Of a DNA stretch of 64,000 bases, positions 56,728 through 64,000 are shown one piece after another. The notes below the pieces were generated by a model. That model was not told where the DNA came from, did no database searches, and worked only from the letters and a program-made list of their open reading frames with translations. Source of the stretch: an uncultured Pseudomonadales bacterium. GTDB lineage: Bacteria > Pseudomonadota > Gammaproteobacteria > Pseudomonadales > Pseudohongiellaceae. Location: assembly GCA_943789335.1 (NCBI GenBank), contig CALSTS010000010.1, positions 1-64,000 on the forward strand, given 5' to 3'. The translations under genes and the position numbers were made by a program. The stretch's first letter is position 1. Every line of letters begins with the position of its first letter.

Positions 56728-57279
56728 ATGTCTGATCTTGTTTTATTTAACAAGCCTTATAATGTGCTTTCTCAATTTACTGACACTAATTCTGCTGAGC
56801 AATTATCTCAGACCCTAGCTACATATATAGACTTACCCAATGTATATCCTGCTGGCAGGCTTGATAAAGATTCTGAGGGCTTATTATTATTAACAAATGA
56901 TGGTCAACTACAGGATCATATTGCCAATCCCAAAATGAAAATGCCAAAAAGTTACTGGGTACAGATAGAAGGGCAAATCAGCCCTGAAGCTCTTGCTCAA
57001 TTACATACAGGTGTGAAATTAAAAGATGGTATGAGCAAGCCCGCAATTGCAGAAATAATATCGGAGCCTGATATCTGGCCAAGAATACCGCCTATCAGAG
57101 AGCGTAAAAATATCCCGACATCATGGATTAACTTAACAATTCGTGAAGGTCGCAACCGTCAAGTAAGAAGAATGACAGCAGCGACCGGTTTTCCTACTTT
57201 GCGTTTGATACGTCATCAAATAGGAGAATGGCAGTTAAACGATTTACTGCCTGGTGACTATCGCTTACTCAAGGTTTAA
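56728..57279 (+). CDS. rluE: 23S rRNA pseudouridine(2457) synthase
   Basis: An intact 183-residue RsuA/RluE-family pseudouridine synthase lacking an S4 domain. It opens LVLFNKPYNVLSQFTD. The catalytic aspartate is Asp46 in PAGRLDKDSEGLLLLTNDG, and the C-terminal INLTIREGRNRQVRRMTAATG is typical. The short length without S4, together with the RluE-like end, favours RluE over RluB or RsuA. It lies 13 bases before mnmC, so the two RNA-modification genes are probably one operon. Confidence 0.9.
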   Translation: MSDLVLFNKPYNVLSQFTDTNSAEQLSQTLATYIDLPNVYPAGRLDKDSEGLLLLTNDGQLQDHIANPKMKMPKSYWVQIEGQISPEALAQLHTGVKLKDGMSKPAIAEIISEPDIWPRIPPIRERKNIPTSWINLTIREGRNRQVRRMTAATGFPTLRLIRHQIGEWQLNDLLPGDYRLLKV

Positions 57280-57291
57280 TCAGACTTTAAA

Positions 57292-59289
57292 ATGCCCAAT
57301 GACGAAAACCATATCAAGCCTGCTAATTTAAGCTGGGATGCTGCTGGCAACCCTTACTCTGAGGATTATCAGGATATTTATTATTCTAAAGCTAATGCAC
57401 TTGCAGAAAGCTCTTATATTTTTCTGGAAGCCAATAATTTTGCCGAACGCTGGAATAAACTGGACGGCAATAACTTTATTATAGCTGAATGCGGTTTTGG
57501 TGGAGGTCTCAATTTTTTAAATACATGCAAGTTCTGGTGTGAAAGCAAGCCTACAAATTCAACACTTTATTATCTTGCCTGTGAATTAAACCCATTCAAC
57601 AAAAGTGACTTAACTCGATTACATAAACAATACCCTGAACTTTCACCTTATGCTGATTGCTTAATTCAAGACTACCCTCCTCTCCATTCAGGGATACATA
57701 GCATAAATTTAAACTTTGGAAACCACCACGTGGTTTTAATTCTTATGCTAGGTAATGCAAAAAGCATGCTTGAGCAAGTTTGGCAAACTTATGGTTTTCG
57801 TATTGATGCTTGGTACCTTGATGGCTTTTCACCTGCGCTAAATGCCGATATGTGGGATGAAGAACTATGCTCTATTATCGCCGACTTAAGTAAAACTGGA
57901 ACAACACTCAGTACTTATAGCGCTGCTGGCCTTATAAAAAACTCACTGAAGCAAAATAATTTCAGTATTAAAAGAAAATCTGGATTTGCTCAAAAAAGAC
58001 ATATGCTAGTTGCTGAGTACAATCCTGCGGACAAACTACAAAAAAAGTTGCAACAGGGATGGTTTCAATTACCTGAAACAAAATACTCTAATAAAAGCGC
58101 TATCGTTATCGGTGGAGGACTAGCTGGCTGCTCAACGGCCTCTGAACTTGCAAAAACTGGTTGGCAAATAACACTCATTGAGCGTGAGCCTAAAATTGCC
58201 AGCAAAGCTTCTGGTAACCCTCGAGGCATAGTGTATTGCAAAATCTCTGATAGCCCTGATGACACTGCAGATTACTATCTAGCATCATACCTTTTTGCCT
58301 TACAGCATTATCAGCAAATTTCTAAAACTAACTCTATCGATTGGCAGTCCTGTGGCCTATTACAAGTCGCTCATGATAAACGTGAACAAAAACGTCAGGC
58401 TCAAACCATGAAAAAGTTTAAAGATACTCATTTTATTGAAAATCTTAACGCACAAACAGCAAGTAAATTATCTGGAATAGAACTAGTCAATGGCGGTTTA
58501 TTTTTCCCTGAAGGCGCTCTTTTAAATCCACAAGCACTTTGCCAAGCCTATACTCTGCATAACAATATTAACTGCATTACCAATACAGAAGTACTGAAAC
58601 TCACGTTTAAAAACAAGGTCTGGCTTGTGGAGAATACTCAAGGGAAAATAGCTCAAGCACCAGTAGTGATCATTGCAAACAGCCATGATGCTCTTAACTT
58701 TAAGCAAACACAGCATTACCCTTTGCTGCAAAATTTTGGCCAAATAGATGAGTATCCGTCAACTAAACTCAGTAGCACCTTATCTTGTATTATTTGTGCT
58801 AAAGGGTATATTTCACCCGCAAATGCTAAAAAACATTTTATAGGTGGAATTACAAAATCGACTGAACCAATGCTTAGTGATATCGATGAGATAGTTGAAC
58901 AAAATCTGGAATTTACAAGAACTATCAACCCGCAACTAACAGAAGAACTTAAAAAACTAGGCCCCAGTAAAAGCCGAAGTGGTAGCCGTTGTAGTAGTCC
59001 GGACTATTTACCCATCACAGGGCCTGTGGAAAACAATATTAGCTGCCGTAGAATTTACAAAGCGTTAAATCGAAATGCAAAAAAGAAAGTATCGCAAACC
59101 CCTGAATATGTACCAGGTTTATATATAAACGTAGCTCATGGTTCACATGGCTTAACCAGCACGCCAATAATAGCCAACTATCTAGCCAGCCTTATCAATC
59201 ACTCACCACTAGCTTTATCAAATGCAAGCATTAACTGCCTGCTTCCACTGAGGTTTTTAATACGTGATTTAAAAAAACAACGGCTATGA
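57292..59289 (+). CDS. mnmC: Bifunctional tRNA mnm5s2U34 biosynthesis protein MnmC
   Basis: MnmC finishes the 5-methylaminomethyl group at the wobble uridine. The 665-residue frame is intact. The N-terminal methyltransferase domain (1 to about 245) shows IIAECGFGGGLNFLNTCKFW and the catalytic-region WYLDGFSPALNADMWDEEL. The C-terminal FAD oxidoreductase domain starts at about 265 with AIVIGGGLAGCSTASELAKT and ends with VAHGSHGLTSTPIIANYLA. Its last six bases overlap the convergent aminopeptidase gene. Confidence 0.97.
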   Translation: MPNDENHIKPANLSWDAAGNPYSEDYQDIYYSKANALAESSYIFLEANNFAERWNKLDGNNFIIAECGFGGGLNFLNTCKFWCESKPTNSTLYYLACELNPFNKSDLTRLHKQYPELSPYADCLIQDYPPLHSGIHSINLNFGNHHVVLILMLGNAKSMLEQVWQTYGFRIDAWYLDGFSPALNADMWDEELCSIIADLSKTGTTLSTYSAAGLIKNSLKQNNFSIKRKSGFAQKRHMLVAEYNPADKLQKKLQQGWFQLPETKYSNKSAIVIGGGLAGCSTASELAKTGWQITLIEREPKIASKASGNPRGIVYCKISDSPDDTADYYLASYLFALQHYQQISKTNSIDWQSCGLLQVAHDKREQKRQAQTMKKFKDTHFIENLNAQTASKLSGIELVNGGLFFPEGALLNPQALCQAYTLHNNINCITNTEVLKLTFKNKVWLVENTQGKIAQAPVVIIANSHDALNFKQTQHYPLLQNFGQIDEYPSTKLSSTLSCIICAKGYISPANAKKHFIGGITKSTEPMLSDIDEIVEQNLEFTRTINPQLTEELKKLGPSKSRSGSRCSSPDYLPITGPVENNISCRRIYKALNRNAKKKVSQTPEYVPGLYINVAHGSHGLTSTPIIANYLASLINHSPLALSNASINCLLPLRFLIRDLKKQRL

Positions 59290-60603
59290 TTGATTATAAA
59301 AAGCTGTAAGAACTTGAAATAAATATTCTGTATCCCTGCTGCCGGCAAGTTCACGAATGGAATGCATAGCAAAGCTTGGCACACCAACATCCACAGTTTT
59401 AAGGCCAAGCTCTGCAGACATTATAGGTCCAATAGTTGAACCACAAGCCATATCACTGCGCACAACAAAGCTTTGTAAAGGAACGCCTATTTCTTCACAA
59501 AGAGACGTCAGCATCGCTCCAGTTTCACTGTTACTTGCATATCGTTGGTTAGCATTTATTTTTAATACTGGCCCTTGATTTAATATTGGGCCATGTTGCT
59601 GGTCATGTTTATCCGGAAAGTTGGGGTGGATCCCATGCGCATTATCCACTGAAATTAGCACTGAATTATTTAATAATCGGCGTTTTGCTTGTTGAATTTT
59701 TTCAATACTTTCAGCAACCAAACTTTCATTGATTCTTTCTAAAACAGCCTCTAAAAAAGTGCCTGCAGCACCAGAAGCCGACACACTTCCAACTTCTTCA
59801 TGATCTGAGCATATTAAAAGCGCTGGCTGTTTTTGATCGCTAGTGAGTAGTGCTTGTAAGCCGATATAACAACTTAATAAATTGTCCAGCCTGGCGCTAG
59901 CAATAAAATCGTTTGCCACACCAATTAAGGATGGTTGCTGGCTATCATAAAAACTCAACTCATAACTTAATATTTTTTCAGCATCATTAAGTGCTAAATT
60001 TTCATGCAAAAAGCTCAATAACAAAGCATTGAAATCGAAAGTTTTACTTGCGCCTAATTGCAGTAGGATAGGTGCCAAATGGTTTTGCTTATTTATAGAA
60101 TGATTTTCGTTTGCTTCACGATCAAGGTGAATAGCCAAACTAGGGATACTTGCTATGGCTCTTTCAAAATTGATCAAACAAGAAGCTAATTCACCATTGC
60201 TTTGCTTATAGTGCACCCGCCCGGCCAAAGAAAGGTCACGATCAAACCAGGGATTTAATAAAACGCCACCATATACTTCAACTCCCGTTTGCGCATATCC
60301 TTTATTTGATAATGAGGCTTGTGGTTTTACTTTCAAACAAGGGCTATCTGTATGCGCCCCAATCATTTTAAACCCAAGGTCTTGCAAGTTCTCTTTTCCA
60401 GTTCTAAAAGCAATTAAAGAAGATGAATTGCGGCAGACAAAATAAGCTTGTTCAGGTTTCAACTGCCAATCATCACTTTCATTAAGTTGATGATAACCGG
60501 CTTCTTGCAGTCGTTTACTTAGATTTTCAACGACATGAAAAGGTGTCGGTGAGGCTTGTATGAAATCACACAAGCCTGCATTTATATCTTTTAAATCCGA
60601 CAT
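59284..60603 (-). CDS. apeB: M18 family aminopeptidase
   Basis: An intact 439-residue dinuclear zinc aminopeptidase, normally a dodecameric cytoplasmic enzyme removing acidic or neutral N-terminal residues. Metal and catalytic segments are MIGAHTDSPCLKVKPQ (His84, Asp86), LLICSDHEEVGSVSASGAAG, and SDMACGSTIGPIMSAELGL near the C-terminus. It begins ADFIQASPTPFHVVENL-like (here DFIQASPTPFHVV), a family hallmark. The gene symbol follows common usage for gammaproteobacterial M18 enzymes. It follows the FKBP gene by 23 bases and is convergent with mnmC. Confidence 0.93.
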   Translation of the reverse strand: MSDLKDINAGLCDFIQASPTPFHVVENLSKRLQEAGYHQLNESDDWQLKPEQAYFVCRNSSSLIAFRTGKENLQDLGFKMIGAHTDSPCLKVKPQASLSNKGYAQTGVEVYGGVLLNPWFDRDLSLAGRVHYKQSNGELASCLINFERAIASIPSLAIHLDREANENHSINKQNHLAPILLQLGASKTFDFNALLLSFLHENLALNDAEKILSYELSFYDSQQPSLIGVANDFIASARLDNLLSCYIGLQALLTSDQKQPALLICSDHEEVGSVSASGAAGTFLEAVLERINESLVAESIEKIQQAKRRLLNNSVLISVDNAHGIHPNFPDKHDQQHGPILNQGPVLKINANQRYASNSETGAMLTSLCEEIGVPLQSFVVRSDMACGSTIGPIMSAELGLKTVDVGVPSFAMHSIRELAGSRDTEYLFQVLTAFYNQS

Positions 60604-60626
60604 TATAAAAATTTATCGATATTTTG

Positions 60627-61337
60627 TTAGTTAATACCTAGGAGCTCAACATCAAAAATTAGTGCAGAATAAGGAGGTATAGGGCCAGCACCTTGTGCAC
60701 CGTAAGCCAATTCAGAAGGTATAAAGAATCGATATTTGTCGCCTACTTTCATTAGCTGTAAACCTTCAGTCCAACCAGGAATGACGCCATTAAGAGGGAA
60801 TGAAATAGGCTCCCCTCTATCAACTGAGCTATCAAAGACACTGCCATCTATCATTGTGCCATGATAATGCACTTCGACTTCATCTGTAGCCAAGGGCATT
60901 GGGGCATTGGCGTCAGAACCATTTTCAAGCACTAGATACTGCAAGCCTGATGATGTCGTTACAACACCTGGTTGCATGGCATTATCATTTAAAAAGCTCT
61001 CTCCTTCCTCAGCCATCCCAGCAAGCTGCTCTTGGGCACGCTGCTCCATTAGCACGCTATATTGTTCCAAAGCGGCAATAATTTCCTCATCACTCATTTG
61101 GATAGAGTCATCTATTGCATCGCGGATCCCCTGCATCAAGGCTGCATTGTCTACATCATCACCCAAAATGCCTTGACTGGCTAAATTAAGACCAATATTT
61201 ACACCAATACTATAACCCGTTCTTGACTCAGTATTTTCAAGATCCAGGCCTTGAGCAAAAAGTGAAGTGCCACCTAAAAAACTTAAAAGAATTATTAAAA
61301 TTGTTTTGGTAACTCTCACTTTGACGAAACTTTTCAT
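60627..61337 (-). CDS. FKBP-type peptidyl-prolyl isomerase, exported
   Basis: An intact 236-residue protein with a signal peptide (TKTILIILLSFLGGTSLFAQ, about 10-29), an N-terminal helical dimerisation domain (SYSIGVNIGLNLASQG-like; DVDNAALMQGIRDAIDD), and a C-terminal FKBP domain (VEVHYHGTMIDGSVFDSSVD, then FFIPSELAYGAQGAGPIPP and ALIFDVELLGI). The layout is that of FkpA, FklB and Mip; with the signal it should act in the periplasm as a folding catalyst and chaperone. It is upstream of the aminopeptidase gene on the same strand. Confidence 0.93.
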   Translation of the reverse strand: MKSFVKVRVTKTILIILLSFLGGTSLFAQGLDLENTESRTGYSIGVNIGLNLASQGILGDDVDNAALMQGIRDAIDDSIQMSDEEIIAALEQYSVLMEQRAQEQLAGMAEEGESFLNDNAMQPGVVTTSSGLQYLVLENGSDANAPMPLATDEVEVHYHGTMIDGSVFDSSVDRGEPISFPLNGVIPGWTEGLQLMKVGDKYRFFIPSELAYGAQGAGPIPPYSALIFDVELLGIN

Positions 61338-61441
61338 TGTATTATCCCCTGCTTGTTATCTGGTCGTTGCTTTCAGCTTACAAAAAGATCAATATTACCG
61401 AGACTTAGTATGAATTACTACTGCCCTAGGGCCAGACACTG

Positions 61442-61948
61442 ATGATAAAAAAAATAATTTATTCTTTATTTTTAACATTACTACTAAATGCCTGTAGTTT
61501 TAATCCATACGCAATTTCTGTGAATAATAATGTTTTATATTCACCTTCAGGAATTATTATTGAGGAGGTAGTGGAAGACCCTGGCTTACAAGGCTGTATT
61601 AATAACTATTTGAATGATAATCCTGATGCCCGCCTAGAGACTATTTCTCAACTCTCCTGTACTGACGCCGGCATTAGCTCCTTGCTTGGACTCGATAACA
61701 TTCCTAACCTAAATTTATTAGATGTAAGCAATAATCTAATAATCGACTTGAGTCCAGTAATTTACCTTGAGGATTTACGAGTATTAAGAATTGCCAATAA
61801 TGCAGTGCGTAACATTAATACTCTCTCTAACCTGAGTTTGTTGAATTTTATAGATCTTAGTGGCAATGACCAAATTCCTTGTCGACAGCTTGACCAATTA
61901 GAAAGCAAATTAGGAAGCTCTTTAAGGCGGCCGTTTAACTGTAATTAA
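61442..61948 (+). CDS. Putative lipoprotein with leucine-rich repeats
   Basis: An intact 168-residue protein. The N-terminus IIYSLFLTLLLNACSF contains a lipobox (LNAC, Cys18), predicting an outer- or inner-membrane lipoprotein. After a short spacer and a cysteine-containing cap (LETISQLSCTDAGISSLLGL), three or so internalin-type leucine-rich repeats follow: LDNIPNLNLLDVSNNLIIDL, SPVIYLEDLRVLRIANNAV, and LSNLSLLNFIDLSGND. Such repeats usually bind other proteins. It is too short for a complete internalin-like fold. Divergent from the FKBP gene, convergent with miaE. No specific function can be assigned. Confidence 0.75.
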   Translation: MIKKIIYSLFLTLLLNACSFNPYAISVNNNVLYSPSGIIIEEVVEDPGLQGCINNYLNDNPDARLETISQLSCTDAGISSLLGLDNIPNLNLLDVSNNLIIDLSPVIYLEDLRVLRIANNAVRNINTLSNLSLLNFIDLSGNDQIPCRQLDQLESKLGSSLRRPFNCN

Positions 61949-61978
61949 ATTTAAATCAGATTCAATCGATATTTATTT

Positions 61979-62596
61979 TTAAATGGCACCTACGGGATTG
62001 CCACTATGAAAACGAAATTCACTATCTGGTTTTGTAATCAGTTCTGCCTCCCTCTCAGCAAAAAAGACTACTCTCTTGCTTATATCTTCATCCGCATATA
62101 ATGTAGCCAAGTAGAGATAATCTTCAAAGTGTCTTGCTTCTGAACGGAGTAAAGATAGATAGAACTTTTGTAAGTCAGCGTCGAGTTTCGGAGCTAGCTT
62201 GGCAAAGCGCTCACAAGACCTAGCCTCAACAAATGCACCCACAATAAGGGTATCTACTAATCTTGCAGGCTCATGGGTCCTAATGTCTTGTCTTAAAGAG
62301 GAGGCATAGCGAGATGCCCCGATGTGCTCATATTTCACACCCTTCTCTTCCATGATTTTTACAACCTGCTCGAAATGCAATAATTCTTCTCGAGCCAATT
62401 GAGACATCTTCTGCAGCAGTTGAGCGCGATCAACGTAACGGTACATTAGATTCATTGCTGTCGCTGCTGCTTTTTTTTCGCAATTAGCATGATCAATGAG
62501 TAGTATTTGCTGATTCTCTAGTGCAGCTTCCACCCAGGCTGTTGGTGTTTGGCAAGACAAGAAACTATATAACTTGGACATTGCACTAGTCATCAT
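61979..62596 (-). CDS. miaE: tRNA-(ms2io6A37)-hydroxylase MiaE
   Basis: MiaE is a diiron enzyme that hydroxylates the isopentenyl group of ms2i6A37 in tRNA. The 205-residue frame is intact. The ferritin-like helices with iron ligands are visible: LIDHANCEKKAAATAMNLMY, LAREELLHFEQVVKIMEEKG, FVEARSCERFAKL and LRSEARHFEDYLYLA. The start is either ATG 62596, overlapping the rmuC end by 11 bases, or ATG 62581. It is co-directional with rmuC. Confidence 0.95.
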   Translation of the reverse strand: MMTSAMSKLYSFLSCQTPTAWVEAALENQQILLIDHANCEKKAAATAMNLMYRYVDRAQLLQKMSQLAREELLHFEQVVKIMEEKGVKYEHIGASRYASSLRQDIRTHEPARLVDTLIVGAFVEARSCERFAKLAPKLDADLQKFYLSLLRSEARHFEDYLYLATLYADEDISKRVVFFAEREAELITKPDSEFRFHSGNPVGAI

Positions 62597-63902
62597 TATT
62601 GGATTCGCTATTTAAAGCATCAACTCCATCGCCTTTCTCATCGTTACTTGTGCCACTATCACTGCCAAGCAGTTCTTCATCTAGCAATTTACTAGGAATT
62701 TTCTTGCTGGTCCGAGCGCCCAATTCCTGTAATTTCTGCACACTATTAACTAAATTGCCATGCCCTGTTTGCAACCTGTTATAAGCCGTATCAAATGACC
62801 GCTGCGCTTTATCGATCGACGTGCCAAGTTCATCTAAACTTTGAAGAAATAATACAAATTTGTCGTATAACTTCCCAGCACTTTTGGCTATTTCCATAGC
62901 ATTGTTATTTTGCTGCTCATAACGCCAGATATTCTGAATCGTTCTTAATGTGGCTAGCAGTGTAGAAGGACAGACTATGACAATGTTTTTTTCAAATGCG
63001 TCTATGAATAACTTTTCATCATGCTGAACTGCCAAAGTAAAAGCTGCTTCAATCGGTAAAAACATCATGACGAAATCAAGATTTCTAATGCCTTCCAGAT
63101 TTTGATAGTTTTTCTCAGACAAACCCTTAATGTGTGCCCTAATTGAGCTTAGATGCTGTTTTAAATATAACTCACTTTGTTTTTCGTCTTCTTCACTACT
63201 GTATTTTTCATATGCACTTAATGAAACTTTTGAATCAATAATTATGTCTTTATTTTCAGGCAATCGTACAATAACATCTGGTTGTTTAGTCTTACCTTCT
63301 GCATCTTTTAAACTAACCTGCACTTCATATTCGCTACCCTTTTTCAGTCCAGATTTTTCCAATACTCGCTCAAGAATAAACTCACCCCATACTCCCTGCG
63401 TTTTACTCTCGCCTTTCAAGGCATTGGTTAAATTCAGAGTTTCCTGACTAATTTGAACATTAGCTTTTTGTAATTCTTTGATTTGTTGCTCGAGTGAAAA
63501 ACGTTGCTTGGATTCTTTGTCATAAGTGTCATCTACTTTTTTCTCAAATCCTTGGATTTTTTCACTTAAAGGTTTTAGTATATTTTCAATATTTTGTTTA
63601 TTACTCTCAGTAAAAGATTTACTTTTTTGCTCAAGAATCTCATTAGCTAAATTTTTAAATTCAGCGGTCATAAGCAGCCTGGAATCTTCCAGAGACTTTA
63701 ATTTTTCTAAGTGATTATTTTGCTCTTCTTGAAGCAATGTTTGTTGGCGACTTAATTCAACTTTCAAATCAGTGGCCAGATTGCGTTCTTGATCTAACTT
63801 TTCTTGAAGATTTATATTTTTTTTGAAAAAAAATGTAAGTGCCGCCAAGCACAATAGAAGCAGTAGAAATAACAGGAGTAATACAATTTGTAGAGCAGGC
63901 AT
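62586..63902 (-). CDS. rmuC: DNA recombination protein RmuC
   Basis: An intact 438-residue RmuC-family protein. The N-terminal membrane anchor covers residues about 5-27 (IVLLLLFLLLLLCLAALTFF). A long coiled coil (about 30-175) is followed by the nuclease-like RmuC domain: GVWGEFILERVLEKSGLKKG, KQPDVIVRLPENKDIIIDSKV and VMMFLPIEAAFTLAVQHDE. RmuC limits recombination at inverted repeats in E. coli. Its stop overlaps the miaE start. Confidence 0.95.
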   Translation of the reverse strand: MPALQIVLLLLFLLLLLCLAALTFFFKKNINLQEKLDQERNLATDLKVELSRQQTLLQEEQNNHLEKLKSLEDSRLLMTAEFKNLANEILEQKSKSFTESNKQNIENILKPLSEKIQGFEKKVDDTYDKESKQRFSLEQQIKELQKANVQISQETLNLTNALKGESKTQGVWGEFILERVLEKSGLKKGSEYEVQVSLKDAEGKTKQPDVIVRLPENKDIIIDSKVSLSAYEKYSSEEDEKQSELYLKQHLSSIRAHIKGLSEKNYQNLEGIRNLDFVMMFLPIEAAFTLAVQHDEKLFIDAFEKNIVIVCPSTLLATLRTIQNIWRYEQQNNNAMEIAKSAGKLYDKFVLFLQSLDELGTSIDKAQRSFDTAYNRLQTGHGNLVNSVQKLQELGARTSKKIPSKLLDEELLGSDSGTSNDEKGDGVDALNSESNNDD

Positions 63903-63929
63903 TAAAACTCCTGTTATTAAAAAGTAGGC

Positions 63930-64000
63930 TTAATTTAGATCGATACCTAAGCGTTTACCAACTTCCTTATAGGTTTCAATAACATCACCTAAATTTTGCC
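63930..64000 (-). CDS. C-terminal end of an unidentified protein
   Basis: An open frame enters from the right edge and ends at TAA 63932-63930. The visible residues are QNLGDVIETYKEVGKRLGIDLN. It lies upstream of rmuC on the same strand, about 28 bases away. Too little is visible to name it. Confidence 0.5.
   Translation of the reverse strand, partial: QNLGDVIETYKEVGKRLGIDLN

Overview
The window is a stretch of gammaproteobacterial chromosome that looks AT-rich by eye. It is almost entirely housekeeping genes. Several gene orders are typical of Gammaproteobacteria: ftsK-lolA-rarA-crcB-serS-cysG; trxB-aat-bpt-infA facing clpA-clpS; cspD divergent from clpS; gltA divergent from sdhCDAB-sucAB-lpd-sucCD; and gltX followed by tRNA-Ala and tRNA-Glu. 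A DUF3450/TtpC/ExbB/ExbD/TonB/TPR operon and a Tat-exported molybdopterin oxidoreductase fit an aquatic or marine member of the class; that placement is inference. I see no insertion sequence, prophage, integron, CRISPR array or obvious island.

Layout. 0-6.7 kb: leucine, chorismate and folate biosynthesis and small metabolic genes (leuC, aroC, prmB, folE, sixA, a DUF4389 membrane protein, gpsA, cysE). 6.7-10.2 kb: an AT-rich spacer with a tandem repeat, a secreted lectin-like protein and an IorB-like molybdoenzyme; this is the most accessory-looking part. 10.3-16.4 kb: argS, monomeric NADP isocitrate dehydrogenase, htpG. 16.5-21.7 kb: the TonB energy-transduction operon. 21.9-34.6 kb: the TCA block, read leftward from a GTG-started sdhC, with gltA leaving rightward from the shared control region. 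34.6-40.1 kb: DUF805, two very small genes, two tRNAs, gltX, a GNAT acetyltransferase and glutamate dehydrogenase. 40.2-50.2 kb: a divergent class III cyclase-like protein, cysG, serS, crcB, rarA, lolA, ftsK. 50.3-64 kb: protein quality control and N-degron genes (trxB, aat, bpt, clpA, clpS), infA, a cold-shock protein with a long acidic tail, RNA modification genes (rluE, mnmC, miaE), an M18 aminopeptidase, an FKBP, a leucine-rich-repeat lipoprotein and rmuC.

Sequence quality matters for using this annotation. About twenty conserved genes, many normally essential, carry one-base shifts, often in homopolymers. They cluster at roughly 0-8, 13-15, 19.7-20.3, 24-26, 32.6, 34.3, 36.4-36.7, 41.4 and 47.7-48.9 kb, while everything from about 50 kb on is intact. 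I read these as sequencing or assembly errors and give corrected gene spans. The apparent SdhC-SdhD fusion is one such artefact.

I did not find a convincing new multi-gene system. The best leads are the cyclase-like protein with altered substrate and transition-state positions, the cold-shock protein with a 9-bp-repeat acidic tail, the orphan IorB-like enzyme, two overlooked small genes, and an inverted-repeat family near 35.3-35.6 kb.
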